Positions 19,375 through 28,598 of a DNA stretch of 64,000 nt are shown piece after piece. This DNA is from Glacieibacterium frigidum (lineage in GTDB: Bacteria; Pseudomonadota; Alphaproteobacteria; Sphingomonadales; Sphingomonadaceae). The DNA is taken from contig NZ_VJWA01000001.1 in assembly GCF_007097155.1 (NCBI RefSeq), positions 1,087,501-1,151,500 on the forward strand. Direction: 5' to 3'. The translations under genes and the position numbers were made by a program. Positions within the stretch are counted from its first letter, which is position 1. The number at the start of each line of letters is the position of its first letter. The notes beneath the pieces are model-generated. The model ran no database searches and had not been told where the DNA came from. It worked only from the letters and a program-made list of their open reading frames with translations.

Positions 19375-20205
19375 CTACTGCGACAACACCCGCGCCACCG
19401 CCACGAACTCCGCCACCGACAACGTCTCCGCCCGTCGCGCGCTATCGATCCCGCACTCGGCCAACGCCTCGATCGCCCCCGCCATCCCGCGCACCGACGC
19501 CCGCAGCATCTTGCGGCGCTGGCCGAACGCGGCGGCGGTCAGCGCCTCGAGGACCGGGCCGCGCACGCCGTCCGGCGCGGGCAGGGGGACGACGTGGACG
19601 ACGGCGCTCGACACCTTGGGGGCCGGGGTGAAGGCGCGCGGCGGCAATTCGAGCGCGATGCGCGGCCTGGCCCGCCACTGCGCGAGAACGGAAAGGCGGC
19701 CATAGGCGTCGCTGCCGGGCGCCGCGACGATGCGCTGCGCAACCTCCTTCTGGAACATGCAGCTGAGCGAGGCCCACCAAGGTTGCCAGGGCTCGGCGGT
19801 CAGCCAGCGCACGAACAGCGCGGTGCCGACATTGTAGGGCAAATTCGCGACGACGTGCGTGCCCGGAGGCAGGTGCGCCGCCTCGTCGAACGCCAGCGCG
19901 TCGTCGCCGTGGACGGTCAGCCGGCCGGGGGCGAGTGCCGACAGTTCGGCGAGCGCGGGCAGGGCGCGGTCGTCGCGCTCGACCGCCGTCACCACCGCGC
20001 CGGCGCGCAACAGCGCACGGGTCAGGCCGCCGGGACCGGGGCCGACCTCGTAGACGCTCTGCCCGTCGAGCTTGCCCGGGACGCGCGCGATGCGGTCGAG
20101 CAGATTGCCGTCGAGCAGGAAATTCTGGCCGAGCGACTTCTTCGCACCGATGTCGTAGCGCGCGATGACCTCGCGCAGCGGCGGCAGACCGTCGAAAACG
20201 CTCAA
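19375..20205 (-). CDS. rsmA: 16S rRNA dimethyladenosine transferase RsmA (KsgA)
   Basis: RsmA dimethylates A1518 and A1519 near the 3' end of 16S rRNA with SAM. The 276-aa protein has [18 protein letters not shown], the SAM-binding [45 protein letters not shown] (the NLPY catalytic motif) and a C-terminal helical domain. The start appears to be TTG at 20205, overlapping the pdxA stop (TTGA). This follows the conserved lptD-surA-pdxA-rsmA order. Confidence 0.95.
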   Translation of the reverse strand: MSVFDGLPPLREVIARYDIGAKKSLGQNFLLDGNLLDRIARVPGKLDGQSVYEVGPGPGGLTRALLRAGAVVTAVERDDRALPALAELSALAPGRLTVHGDDALAFDEAAHLPPGTHVVANLPYNVGTALFVRWLTAEPWQPWWASLSCMFQKEVAQRIVAAPGSDAYGRLSVLAQWRARPRIALELPPRAFTPAPKVSSAVVHVVPLPAPDGVRGPVLEALTAAAFGQRRKMLRASVRGMAGAIEALAECGIDSARRAETLSVAEFVAVARVLSQ

Positions 20206-21191
20206 GAGGCGGCCCGCCGTGCCGCGCACTCGCTCGCCAGGCGGATCGCCGCGCAGGTCGCCGCCGGGTTGGCGGCGCCCGTCCCCGCGATGCCGAACGC
20301 GGTGCCGTGATCGGGCGAGGTGCGCACGATCGGCAGGCCGAGCGTGACGTTGACGCCCTCGTTGAAGTCGAGCGTCTTGATCGGGATCAGCGCCTGGTCG
20401 TGGTACATGCAGATCGCCGCGTCGTAGCGCGCGCGCGCCTCGGCGTGGAACATCGTGTCCGCCGACATCGGCCCGGCGATGTCGAGGCCCTCGGCGCGCA
20501 GCGTGTCGAGCGCGGGGCCGATGATGTCGAGCTCCTCGCGCCCCAATGTCCCGCTCTCGCCCGCGTGCGGGTTGAGGCCGGCGACCGCGAGGCGCGGGTG
20601 CTCGATGCCGAAATCGCGCTGCAGGGCACGCGCGGCGACGCGGATGCGCGTGACGATCAGCTCGGTGGTCAGCGCGCGCGGCACGTCGGCCAGCGCGGTG
20701 TGGATGGTGACCGGCACGGTGCGCAGGCTGGGCCCCGCCAGCATCATCACGACATTGCCCGCCGACAGCCCGCAGCGTTCGGCGATGAATTCGGTCTGGC
20801 CGGGGTAGGTGAAGCCGATCGCGTATAGCTGCACCTTCGACACCGGGCCGGTGACGACGCCCGAGGCGCTGCCGGTGCGCGCCAGTCCGACGGCAATCTC
20901 CAGGCTGTCGAGCGCACAGCGGGCGCCCGCGAGGTTGGGGTCGCCGGGCACGATGTCGCCGGGGTCGTCGACCTGGATCAGCGGCAACGCGCGGCCATAG
21001 ACCGACGCCGCATCGCTCGGCGTGCTGAGCGTCTCGATCGGACCGTCCCACACCGCGGCGATGCTCCGCCGGTCGCCGATCGCGAAGAACGGCGGCACGA
21101 GCGGGCCCTCGTTGCGCGACGCCCAGGCGCGCGCGACGATTTCAGGCCCGATCCCCGCCGGGTCGCCGAGCGCAACGGCGAGGGGGGCGAT
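20202..21191 (-). CDS. pdxA: 4-hydroxythreonine-4-phosphate dehydrogenase PdxA, unusual start
   Basis: PdxA oxidises 4-phosphohydroxy-L-threonine in DXP-dependent pyridoxal phosphate synthesis. Core motifs are [56 protein letters not shown] and [16 protein letters not shown] with metal-binding His residues. The first ordinary start codon in frame is GTG at 21098, which would give 298 aa, but the conserved N-terminus [20 protein letters not shown] is encoded upstream of it in the same open frame. Between that motif and the upstream in-frame stop (about 21267-21269) there is no ATG, GTG or TTG. The ATC at 21191 gives a 329-aa protein of normal length and is used here, tentatively. The surA stop is 34 bp upstream, and a hairpin (CCCGCC-TTTCC-GGCGGG) lies between. 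Confidence 0.88.
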   Translation of the reverse strand: MAPLAVALGDPAGIGPEIVARAWASRNEGPLVPPFFAIGDRRSIAAVWDGPIETLSTPSDAASVYGRALPLIQVDDPGDIVPGDPNLAGARCALDSLEIAVGLARTGSASGVVTGPVSKVQLYAIGFTYPGQTEFIAERCGLSAGNVVMMLAGPSLRTVPVTIHTALADVPRALTTELIVTRIRVAARALQRDFGIEHPRLAVAGLNPHAGESGTLGREELDIIGPALDTLRAEGLDIAGPMSADTMFHAEARARYDAAICMYHDQALIPIKTLDFNEGVNVTLGLPIVRTSPDHGTAFGIAGTGAANPAATCAAIRLASECAARRAAS

Positions 21192-21200
21192 CTCGGCGCC

Positions 21201-21219
21201 GGGCCCGCCGGAAAGGCGG
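21201..21219 (-). other. Hairpin between surA and pdxA
   Basis: On the minus strand CCCGCC and GGCGGG pair around a TTTCC loop, just after the surA stop and before the proposed pdxA start. It could affect pdxA translation or mRNA processing. Coordinates are good to within about two bases. Confidence 0.45.
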
Positions 21220-21225
21220 GCGACC

Positions 21226-22533
21226 TCAGCGATAATCGATGATCGCGTCGCGCCGCAGGTTGCGCATCAGCTTCTGCGCCTGGCGGTTGACGCGCTCGTC
21301 GTTCATCTGGGCGTAGACCTCGTCGAAGCTCGGGATCTTCGCCTGCGTCGCGCTGTCGTCGCGGTCGCACAGCACGAGGACGCGGATGCCGTCCTTCGAC
21401 GACCCGAACGGCGGCGTCGCCTGGCCGATCTTGAGCTGGCTCATGATCGTCTGCAGCGCGGGCGGCAGCTCCTTCAGCTTCATCTCGCGGCCCGCGACCT
21501 CGGCGCCCAGCGACTTGGCGACCTCGTCGACGCGCGCGCAGCCGCCCATCGCCTGGGTGCCCGCCTGGAACGTCTTGACCAGCGCCTGGCCGGCGGTCTC
21601 GGTGATGCCCTCGGGGAAGGCGACCGACAGCTGCTTGAGGTTGAGCACCGCGTCGCCGGGATCGCCCATCATCGCCTGGCGCTTGGTCTCTAAGTGCCAG
21701 ATCTCGACGCCGCCGGGGACGACGATCGGTTCGCTGGTCTCGCCGGGCTTCATCTCCTTGACGACGGCGGCGACATTGTCGCTCAGCTGGCCCGCGGTGA
21801 CCCAGCCGATCGATCCGCCGGCATTGCGCGTCGCGTCCTGCGAGACCTGGCGGGCATAGACGGTGAACGACGATCCGGCGCGAATCTCGCCGACATAGAC
21901 TGCGGCCTCGCGCAGCACCTGTTCCTGGTTCTCGCTCGATGCGGCGAGGAAGATCTTGCGCAGCGCCAGTTCCTCGCTGCCCTTCGACGCGGTCATCCGC
22001 GCGATCATCGCCTGGACCTCGTCGTCGCCGACGTTGACCTTGGACTCGACGTCGCGGCGCAGCAGGCGGCTCCACGCCAGCTCGCCGCGGATCTGCGCCT
22101 TGATCGACGCGGGGCTGCTACCGGCGTTGCGCAGGAAGGCCGCGAAGCCCTCCGGCGTCTGCTTGAAATTGGTCGCGACGCGCCTGAAGGTCGCGTCGAC
22201 CTCGGCATCGGCGATCTTGATGTCCTTCGATGCGGCCTGCTGGACCTGAATCTTCTCGTCGATCAGGTTGCGGATGACCTGCAGGCGCAGCCGCGTCTTT
22301 TCCTCCGGATCGATCTGCCCGCCGTTGGCGACGATCACCAGGTTCAGGCGATGCTCGACATCGGTATCGGTGATGATGTCGTTGTTGACGACCGCCTGCG
22401 CCTTGCGCAGCGAGGGATCGAGTTCACCAAGGATGCGGATTTCCGCCGCCGTCGCGTCCGAGCCCAGAACGTCCTGGGCCGCCGCCGCTTGCCCCACGCC
22501 GCACAGCAACGCGGCCAGTATCAGTCTACGCAT
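21226..22533 (-). CDS. surA: Periplasmic chaperone/peptidyl-prolyl isomerase SurA
   Basis: SurA escorts outer-membrane proteins such as LptD across the periplasm. The 435-aa protein begins MRRLILAALLCGVGQAAAAQ, a signal peptide. The N-terminal SurA domain (about 40-190) contains AQAVVNNDIITDTDVEHRL and RNLIDEKIQVQQA. Parvulin-type PPIase domains follow: the first with LALRKIFLAASSENQEQV and GGSIGWVTAGQLSDNVAAVVKEMKPGETSEPI, the second degenerate. The frame is open upstream to 22581, but the ATG at 22533 gives a clean signal peptide. lptD lies 92 bp upstream on the same strand, forming the usual lptD-surA-pdxA-rsmA block. Confidence 0.93.
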   Translation of the reverse strand: MRRLILAALLCGVGQAAAAQDVLGSDATAAEIRILGELDPSLRKAQAVVNNDIITDTDVEHRLNLVIVANGGQIDPEEKTRLRLQVIRNLIDEKIQVQQAASKDIKIADAEVDATFRRVATNFKQTPEGFAAFLRNAGSSPASIKAQIRGELAWSRLLRRDVESKVNVGDDEVQAMIARMTASKGSEELALRKIFLAASSENQEQVLREAAVYVGEIRAGSSFTVYARQVSQDATRNAGGSIGWVTAGQLSDNVAAVVKEMKPGETSEPIVVPGGVEIWHLETKRQAMMGDPGDAVLNLKQLSVAFPEGITETAGQALVKTFQAGTQAMGGCARVDEVAKSLGAEVAGREMKLKELPPALQTIMSQLKIGQATPPFGSSKDGIRVLVLCDRDDSATQAKIPSFDEVYAQMNDERVNRQAQKLMRNLRRDAIIDYR

Positions 22534-22625
22534 TCGTATCTCCTGGGGGGCCCCGACCGCCACCCGTCGTACCCTGCGCATACAGCGCGCGCGGCTCTAG
22601 TGGAAGCACATCGCTGAACGGCGGC

Positions 22626-24860
22626 TTAAAAGCCCAGGTTCTTGAAGGCGACGCTCAGCTGGTAGGTGTCGCCGCGGCGGAAGTCGCGGTCGGCGATATA
22701 GTCGCGGCGCCACGTCACACCGATCCGGAAGCATTCATCCTCGTACGCCACGCCGACGCGGCTGCGCACCGGCGAGAAGCCGTCGTCGCCGAAGGTCGGG
22801 TCTTCGCCGCGCGAGGTCAGGTCGATGATCGTCGAACCGAACACCGACCAATATTTGGCGAAGGCGGCCCGCGCGCCGACGCGGATTTCCTCGCGGTCGG
22901 CCAGGTCCTCGGTGTTGATGTCGCGGTTCAGCCGGATGTAGGCGAGCGTCGCATAGGTGCGCGACGACCCGACATTAAGGTCGATCTCGTTGCGCCGCAC
23001 CGACAGGCTCGACTTGTCGAGGCGGTAGCGGTGGGTCAGCGCGACGAGACGCCCGTATTTCAGCGTCGTGCGGCCGACGATGTCCGACAGGCGCCCCGAC
23101 AGGCCGGTGCCGCCGGGGAACAGGTCGCCCCGCTCGTCGAGGCGCATCGACTGGGCGATCTCGGTGGTCAGCGCGAAGCGCGGGCGCTGGAAGCTGTACT
23201 GCGCCCCGTAGGTGACGCGCGCGCCGCCTTCCCAGCGGTCGTAGCCGGGGAAGCGGTTGAGGTCGAAGATCGTGCGGTCTTCCAGGTCGACGGCGCGCGC
23301 ATCCTCGTTGGGGATACCGCTGTTCTGGCCGCCGCCCGCGCCGACCAGCTGGACGCGCGGGGTGATCGTCTGCGTGCCGCCGAACAGCGGCCCGGCGAAC
23401 GGCCATTCGGCGTCGAGCGCGACGAGCGGCAGGATGCGCCCGTCGATCTTGCCGCTGCCGGCATATTCGGGACGTGTCGCCTGGTCGACGTTGGCGCTGT
23501 CGTAGAGGTCGCCGCGCAGCAGCGCGGTTGCGGTGATGCGCTGGCCGAAATTGGTCAGGAAGCTGCGGTCCCAGCGCCCGGACGCGATGCCGCGCGCGAT
23601 GCGCTGGCCGTCGGTGCGGTACAGGCCGAGCGCGTTCGCCTCGACGCTGATCTGGCCGCCGAACACGGTCTCGCGCGGTGTCCAGCGATAGTCGATCAGC
23701 GGCAGCGCGATCGGCGTCTCGCCGCCCCGGCTGCCGCGGCGCAGGTCCTGGAAGGCGAAGGCGGCGATCGACAGGTAGCTGTCGGACCCGAAGCGTTCGA
23801 GGTTGTAGGTCGACCGCAGGCTGTCGTCGTAGTCGAGGCCGTAGCGGCGGTTGAACGTGTCGTCGGTGGTCAACCGGACCGAGAAGGTCGAGCGCCAGCG
23901 CGACGAATGCTGGAACTGGCCCTTTGCCGCGAAATAGCCGCGGAAGCGGTCGCCGCGGTCGAGCTCGGTGGTGTTGTCGGCGGCGAACTCGGTCAGGTTC
24001 GCATAGGTCATGAAGGCGTCGAACTGCACCGGCCCGGCCTTGAACAGCCGCCGCGCCTGCAGCGCCACCGCCGGGTTCGCGCCGGTGTAGAGCCACGGCT
24101 TGATCGTCACGTCGCGGTCGGACCCGAAGCTGATGTTGTACGGCAGCCCGACCCCCAGCCCCAGCGAGCGGCGATATTCGATGTCGGGCAGCAACAGCCC
24201 GGAGGCGCGCCCGGCGCTGCCGTCGGGATGCGAAAAATTGGGCAGGAACAGGATCGGTACGCCCAGGAATTCGAGCCGCGCCTGCTTGTAGCTGACGCGG
24301 TGACGCGCCGGGTCATGGACGATGCGCGCCGCCTTGATGCACCACAAAGGCTCGCGCGGATTGCCCTCGTCGCCGGTCACCGAGCACGGCGAATAGACCG
24401 CACGGTTGAGCGTCGAGACGCCGTTGACCCGCGTCGCCGATGCCGCCGCCAGCCGTCCGCCGTCGTTGAGGACCAGCAGGATATTGTCGATTGCGCCGTC
24501 GCGCAGCGATTCGGTCAGCTGGACGCGGTCGCCGAACGCCTGGTTGCCCTCGGGATCGATGGTGACGACGTTGCCGCGCGCTTCGACCTGTCCGGTCCTG
24601 CGGTTGTACTCGACCGTGTCGGCGCGCAGCGAATAGCCGTCGCGGTTGATCCGCACGTCGCCCTTCGCAGTGACGATCTGGTCGGTGTCGGCATAGGTCA
24701 TCTCGTCGGCCGAGAAGTCGATGACGTCGCCCGGCTGCACGACGTCGGCCATGCCGCCCGACAGCGGCGGCGCGACCGGCGGCGGCGACACCGTCTGCGC
24801 CGACACGGATGCACTCGCGACAAGCGCCACACCGGCAAGCAGGACGAAACGGAGGGGCAA
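22626..24860 (-). CDS. lptD: LPS-assembly protein LptD
   Basis: LptD is the outer-membrane beta-barrel that, with LptE, inserts LPS into the outer leaflet. The protein is 744 aa from the TTG at 24860 and begins with a signal peptide (LPLRFVLLAGVALVASASVSAQ). An N-terminal OstA-like periplasmic domain (DVIDFSADEMTYADTDQIVTAKGDVRINRDGY) precedes a long barrel region with LEFLGVPILFLPNFSHPDGS and a C-terminal aromatic strand ending in NLGF. Cys residues occur near YSPCSVTGDEGNPREPLWCIKAARIVHDP. The start is uncertain: the frame is open to another TTG at 24920, but GAAGG lies well placed before 24860. Confidence 0.92.
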   Translation of the reverse strand: MPLRFVLLAGVALVASASVSAQTVSPPPVAPPLSGGMADVVQPGDVIDFSADEMTYADTDQIVTAKGDVRINRDGYSLRADTVEYNRRTGQVEARGNVVTIDPEGNQAFGDRVQLTESLRDGAIDNILLVLNDGGRLAAASATRVNGVSTLNRAVYSPCSVTGDEGNPREPLWCIKAARIVHDPARHRVSYKQARLEFLGVPILFLPNFSHPDGSAGRASGLLLPDIEYRRSLGLGVGLPYNISFGSDRDVTIKPWLYTGANPAVALQARRLFKAGPVQFDAFMTYANLTEFAADNTTELDRGDRFRGYFAAKGQFQHSSRWRSTFSVRLTTDDTFNRRYGLDYDDSLRSTYNLERFGSDSYLSIAAFAFQDLRRGSRGGETPIALPLIDYRWTPRETVFGGQISVEANALGLYRTDGQRIARGIASGRWDRSFLTNFGQRITATALLRGDLYDSANVDQATRPEYAGSGKIDGRILPLVALDAEWPFAGPLFGGTQTITPRVQLVGAGGGQNSGIPNEDARAVDLEDRTIFDLNRFPGYDRWEGGARVTYGAQYSFQRPRFALTTEIAQSMRLDERGDLFPGGTGLSGRLSDIVGRTTLKYGRLVALTHRYRLDKSSLSVRRNEIDLNVGSSRTYATLAYIRLNRDINTEDLADREEIRVGARAAFAKYWSVFGSTIIDLTSRGEDPTFGDDGFSPVRSRVGVAYEDECFRIGVTWRRDYIADRDFRRGDTYQLSVAFKNLGF

Positions 24861-24926
24861 GCAAAACCTTCGGGGCGGGCGCGGGGCGGCGACGTTTAGC
24901 ACGGGCGCGACTCGCCGCAAGGCGCG

Positions 24927-25436
24927 TCAGTCGCCTTGCGAAACGGCGGCGAGCGACCGTTGCATATAGACGACATTGAGCGCGCGTCCGAACTTGTGCC
25001 CGACGCCGCGCAGCGTGCCGGCGTGGACGAAGCCGTGCGCCGCATGCAGGCCGATCGACGCCGCATTCGCCGAATCGCCGATCACCGCCACCAGCTGCCG
25101 CGCTCCTGCCGCCTCGGCGCGGGCGACGAGCGCGGTCAGCAGCGCGCCGCCGATGCCCCGGCGCAGCACATCGGCACGCAGGTAGATCGAGACTTCCCCG
25201 GTGAAGCGGTACGCGGCGCGCTCGCGGAACTGGCAGGCGCTGGCCCAGCCGAGCAGGCCGTCGCCCTCGGCGACCAGCCACGGCCAGCCGCTCGCCTGCA
25301 CCGCCGCGACGCGCGCGGCCATCGTCTCCGCGCCCGGCGGGTCGATCTCGAACGTCGCGGTGCCGGTCAGGACGTGCGGTGCATAGATCGCAGCGATGCC
25401 CGCCGCATCGTCGGGGCGGGCCTCGCGGACGATCAT
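24927..25436 (-). CDS. GNAT N-acetyltransferase, phosphinothricin-type
   Basis: This is a 169-aa acetyl-CoA-dependent N-acetyltransferase. The start MIVREARPDDAAGIAAIYAPHVLTGTATFE, the central EVSIYLRADVLRRGIGGALLTALVARA (the acetyl-CoA-binding RxxGIG motif) and GFVHAGTLRGVGHKFGRALNVVYMQRSL match the phosphinothricin/methionine-sulfone acetyltransferase subgroup. It may acetylate a toxic amino-acid analogue. The ATG overlaps the arsC stop (ATGA), so the two are coupled. lptD follows 66 bp later on the same strand. Confidence 0.88.
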   Translation of the reverse strand: MIVREARPDDAAGIAAIYAPHVLTGTATFEIDPPGAETMAARVAAVQASGWPWLVAEGDGLLGWASACQFRERAAYRFTGEVSIYLRADVLRRGIGGALLTALVARAEAAGARQLVAVIGDSANAASIGLHAAHGFVHAGTLRGVGHKFGRALNVVYMQRSLAAVSQGD

Positions 25437-25837
25437 CGCGCCGCGACGCGCTCGCCGTCTTCCTTGACGAAATCGGCGGCGAGGGGCGCGTCGAGCAGGT
25501 CGAGGACCAGCTCCGACGGGCGGCACAGCGCGGTGCCCTTCGGCGTCACCACGACCGGCCGGTTCATCAGGATCGGATGCGCGATCATCGCATCGATCAG
25601 CGCCTCGTCGCCCAGCGCCGGATCGCCGAAGCCCAGTTCGGCGAACGGCGTGCCCTTTTCGCGCAGCAGCGCCCGCGGCCCCCCGACGGCCGCCGCGAGA
25701 CCGGCGAGGGTCGCGCGGTCGGGCGGGGTCTTCAGATATTCGACGACCTCCGGCTCTATGCCGGCGGCGCGGATCATCGCGAGCGTATTGCGCGACGTGC
25801 CACACGCCGGGTTGTGGTAGATGGTGACGTCGCTCAT
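25433..25837 (-). CDS. arsC: Arsenate reductase, glutaredoxin-dependent ArsC type
   Basis: ArsC reduces arsenate to arsenite with glutathione and glutaredoxin. The 134-aa protein has the catalytic Cys12 in IYHNPACGTSRNTL, the segment PEVVEYLKTPP, LLREKGTPFAELG and the C-terminal HPILMNRPVVVTPKGTALCRP, all typical of the ArsC/Yffb family. No ars transporter or ArsR regulator is nearby; the gene is coupled to a GNAT acetyltransferase. It could therefore serve general thiol chemistry. It is divergent from pepA. Confidence 0.92.
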   Translation of the reverse strand: MSDVTIYHNPACGTSRNTLAMIRAAGIEPEVVEYLKTPPDRATLAGLAAAVGGPRALLREKGTPFAELGFGDPALGDEALIDAMIAHPILMNRPVVVTPKGTALCRPSELVLDLLDAPLAADFVKEDGERVAAR

Positions 25838-25959
25838 GCGGCCTCCCGGGTGTCGATATCGCCCGCTTTCCGATTAGGCGGCACCCGCCGCGACGCCAAG
25901 CGGGTTTGCACCGCGCCGTCTGCGCGCTTAACTCCCGGTCAATCGACAAAAGGATTGCC

Positions 25960-27447
25960 ATGCGTATCGCCTTCACGTCTGCCCCGAACGCGCCCGAGAC
26001 CGGTGCGCAGGTCTTCCTGGTCGCCAAGCCCGCGACGCTGAGCGGTGCGGCTGCGACCTTCGACACCGCGCAGGGCGGCGCGCTCGCCCGCGCCATCGCC
26101 GCGGCGCGCTTCGACGGCAGCGCCGGCGAGATCGTCGAGCTGCTCGGGCTGGGCGAGCATCGCATCCTGGTCGCCGGCCTCGGCGATGCGGCGAAGGCCG
26201 ATGCCGCGAGCTTCGAGAAGCTGGGCGGCGCGATCGTCGCCAAGCTACTGACCAGCGGCGAGACGTCGGTGGCGATCGACTTTGCCGGCGTCACCGGCGG
26301 CACCGTCGACGAGGCCAATGCGGCGGCGCGGCTGGCGCACGGCGCGGTGCTGCGCGCCTATCGCTTCGACCATTACCGCACGACGATGAAGGAGAAGTCC
26401 AAGCCGACGCTGACCAGCCTGACCATCGTCAACGCGCCCGCCGGGACCGAGGAAGCCTTTGCCCCGCTGACCGCCATCGCCGACGGCGTCGCGCTGACCC
26501 GCGACCTGGTCAGCGAACCGGCGAACATCATCTATCCGGTCAGCTTCGTCGAGCGCGCGCAGTCTCTCGCCGACCTCGGCGTGTCGATCGAGGTGCTGGG
26601 CGAGGCCGAGATGCGCGCTGCCGGCATGGGCTCGCTGCTCGGCGTCAGCCAGGGGTCGGAGCGCGAGGCGCAGCTGCTCGTGATGCGCTGGAACGGCTCG
26701 GGCGACCCCGACCGCACGCCGCTGGTGCTGGTCGGCAAGGGCGTCACCTTCGATACCGGCGGGATCTCGCTGAAGCCCGGCGCGGGCATGGAAGACATGA
26801 AGTGGGACATGGGCGGCGCGGGCGCAGTGACCGGTGCGATGCACGCAATTGCCGCGCGGGGTGCCAAGGCGCACGTCATCGGCATCTGCGGGCTGGTCGA
26901 GAACATGCCCGACGGCAAGGCACAGCGCCCGGGCGACGTGGTGACCAGCATGTCGGGCCAGACCATCGAAGTGATCAACACCGATGCCGAGGGGCGGCTG
27001 GTGCTGTGCGATGCGATCTGGTGGGCGCAGGAGCGTTTCAAGCCCGAGGTCGTCGTCGACCTCGCGACGCTGACCGGCGCGATCATCATCAGCCTTGGCC
27101 ATGAATATGGCGGCATGTTCGTCAACGACGACGGGCTGGCGGCGCAGCTGACCGCAGCGGGCGCGGCGACGGGCGACCGGCTGTGGCGGATGCCGCTCGA
27201 CGATGCCTACGACAAGCTGATCGACAGCCAGATCGCCGACATGAAGAACGTCGGCCCGCGCGAGGGCGGCTCGATCACCGCAGCGAAGTTCATCCAGCGC
27301 TATGTCCAGCCGGGCGTGAAATGGGCGCACCTCGACATCGCCGGCATGGTGTGGGCGTCGAAGGACGGCCCGCTGTGGGCGAAAGGCGCGACCGGGTATG
27401 GCGTGCGCCTGCTCGACCGCTTCGTCGCCGACAACTTCGAAGTGTGA
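25960..27447 (+). CDS. pepA: Leucyl aminopeptidase PepA
   Basis: PepA is a two-metal M17 aminopeptidase that removes N-terminal residues, mainly Leu, from peptides. The 495-aa protein has the substrate and metal segments VGKGVTFDTGGISLKPGAGMEDMKWDMGGAG, the signature NTDAEGRLVLCDA and ATLTGAIIISLGHEYGGMF in the C-terminal catalytic domain, with the usual N-terminal domain. An ATG at 25960 preceded by AAAGGA was chosen over the open frame from 25906. Its stop overlaps the holC start (GTGA), the classical pepA-holC pairing. Confidence 0.96.
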   Translation: MRIAFTSAPNAPETGAQVFLVAKPATLSGAAATFDTAQGGALARAIAAARFDGSAGEIVELLGLGEHRILVAGLGDAAKADAASFEKLGGAIVAKLLTSGETSVAIDFAGVTGGTVDEANAAARLAHGAVLRAYRFDHYRTTMKEKSKPTLTSLTIVNAPAGTEEAFAPLTAIADGVALTRDLVSEPANIIYPVSFVERAQSLADLGVSIEVLGEAEMRAAGMGSLLGVSQGSEREAQLLVMRWNGSGDPDRTPLVLVGKGVTFDTGGISLKPGAGMEDMKWDMGGAGAVTGAMHAIAARGAKAHVIGICGLVENMPDGKAQRPGDVVTSMSGQTIEVINTDAEGRLVLCDAIWWAQERFKPEVVVDLATLTGAIIISLGHEYGGMFVNDDGLAAQLTAAGAATGDRLWRMPLDDAYDKLIDSQIADMKNVGPREGGSITAAKFIQRYVQPGVKWAHLDIAGMVWASKDGPLWAKGATGYGVRLLDRFVADNFEV

Positions 27448-27893
27448 CGGAGGTCGGCTTCTACCAGCTCGCGTCGAAGCCCCTCGACGCGGTGCTGCCG
27501 CGCCTGCTCGAAAAGGCGGTCGCGGGCGGCTATCGCGCCGTCGTGCGATCGGGCGATCCGGACGTGCTGGCCCGCCTCGACGGGGCACTGTGGAGCTATG
27601 AGCCAGCATCGTTCCTGCCGCACGCCGTCGATGGCGAGCACGCCGCCGCGCAGCCAATACTGCTGACCGGCGGCGAGGCCTTCGCCAACGGTCCCGACCT
27701 GATCGCGGTCGTCGACGGCGCGCTGCCCGGCGACCTGACCCCCTTCAAGCGCGCCCTCTACCTGTTCGACGGCGGCGACGACGACGCCCTGGCGCTCGCC
27801 CGCCGCCACTGGAAGGCACTGAAGGACCGCGAGGGCGTGACCCCCGTTTACTGGCGCGAAGGCGAGGGTGGGCGCTGGGAGAAGGCGGGCTGA
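27444..27893 (+). CDS. holC: DNA polymerase III chi subunit HolC
   Basis: HolC links the clamp-loader complex to single-strand binding protein. The 149-aa protein shows VGFYQLASKPLDAVLPRLLEKAVAGGYRAVVR, LDGALWSYEPASFLPHA and QPILLTGGEAFANGPDLIAVVDG, all typical of chi. The GTG start overlaps the pepA stop (GTGA). In many proteobacteria valS follows holC; here valS lies 31 kb away and a toxin-antitoxin pair follows instead. Confidence 0.92.
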   Translation: MTEVGFYQLASKPLDAVLPRLLEKAVAGGYRAVVRSGDPDVLARLDGALWSYEPASFLPHAVDGEHAAAQPILLTGGEAFANGPDLIAVVDGALPGDLTPFKRALYLFDGGDDDALALARRHWKALKDREGVTPVYWREGEGGRWEKAG

Positions 27894-27938
27894 CAGGGCG
27901 GGGGGGTGGATGCTAGGTTACTGACAAGGAGGTACGCG

Positions 27939-28226
27939 ATGGCGACTATTCTTGATGCACCGACGCGTGCTCTCGACGTATCGATCAAGGCTGAAATTGC
28001 CGACCGGGTCGATGCCATGGCCGCTGGTACGGAGCGTGCCCGCGAAGAAATCGTCGAGGAGGCGCTTTCCAACTGGCTCGACACTGAGGACTGGAAGGAT
28101 CAACGAACACGTGCTTCGATGGCAAGCGCTGATGCTGGCCACGTCATCGATCACGAGCGCGTCGTAGAGTGGGCGATGAGCCTTGGAACCGAGAACCCGC
28201 TACCCAGGCCCCAGCCGATCAGATGA
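27939..28226 (+). CDS. Ribbon-helix-helix antitoxin, ParD-like
   Basis: This is a 95-aa protein with an N-terminal ribbon-helix-helix pattern (ALDVSIKAEIADRVDAMAAGTERAREEIVEEALSNWL, split here over the strand and two helices) and an acidic C-terminal tail that would bind the toxin. AAGGAGG precedes the ATG at 27939. The stop overlaps the toxin start (ATGA). It is expected to repress its own promoter and neutralise the toxin. The identity of the toxin as a RelE/ParE fold supports the pair. Confidence 0.85.
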   Translation: MATILDAPTRALDVSIKAEIADRVDAMAAGTERAREEIVEEALSNWLDTEDWKDQRTRASMASADAGHVIDHERVVEWAMSLGTENPLPRPQPIR

Positions 28227-28516
28227 AATTGATCTGGACGCCCGAGGCGCTCGAGGATGTCGAGCGACTTGTGGATTTCCTGTTGCCGGTAGCCCCCGCG
28301 GCTGCTGCGCGGGTTCGCGAACGGCTCACCACGGCACCGCAGAGGCTGATCGATTTCCCCCGCATTGCAGCGCCGCTTCGAAAGTTTGCGCCAGCAGAAA
28401 TTCGGCGGTTGATCGTCGGGGATTATGAAGTGCGCTACCAGCTCGTCGAGGACGTCATCCGCGTCTTGAGCGTCTATCATACCCGCGAAGATCGCCCCTT
28501 CAGTCCGCTCGACTAG
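28223..28516 (+). CDS. RelE/ParE-family toxin
   Basis: This is a 97-aa toxin-like protein. [70 protein letters not shown] (quoted in parts) follow the RelE/ParE beta-sheet pattern with the typical C-terminal VYHxRED. It might be a gyrase inhibitor (ParE) or an mRNA interferase (RelE); the fold fits either, but ParE-type is more likely given the RHH antitoxin. The ATG overlaps the antitoxin stop. The pair sits between the housekeeping genes holC and ndk. Confidence 0.87.
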   Translation: MKLIWTPEALEDVERLVDFLLPVAPAAAARVRERLTTAPQRLIDFPRIAAPLRKFAPAEIRRLIVGDYEVRYQLVEDVIRVLSVYHTREDRPFSPLD

Positions 28517-28598
28517 TCTCGCGACCTTGCCATTCGCCCCCCGCGCGGCTAGGGCACGCGCGCTTTCCCGCCAATTTCAGACCATTTGGAGACCGCCC

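Noticed and set aside
23031-24899. 622-codon plus-strand ORF antisense to lptD
   Set aside because: It is a shadow of lptD with no recognisable domain.
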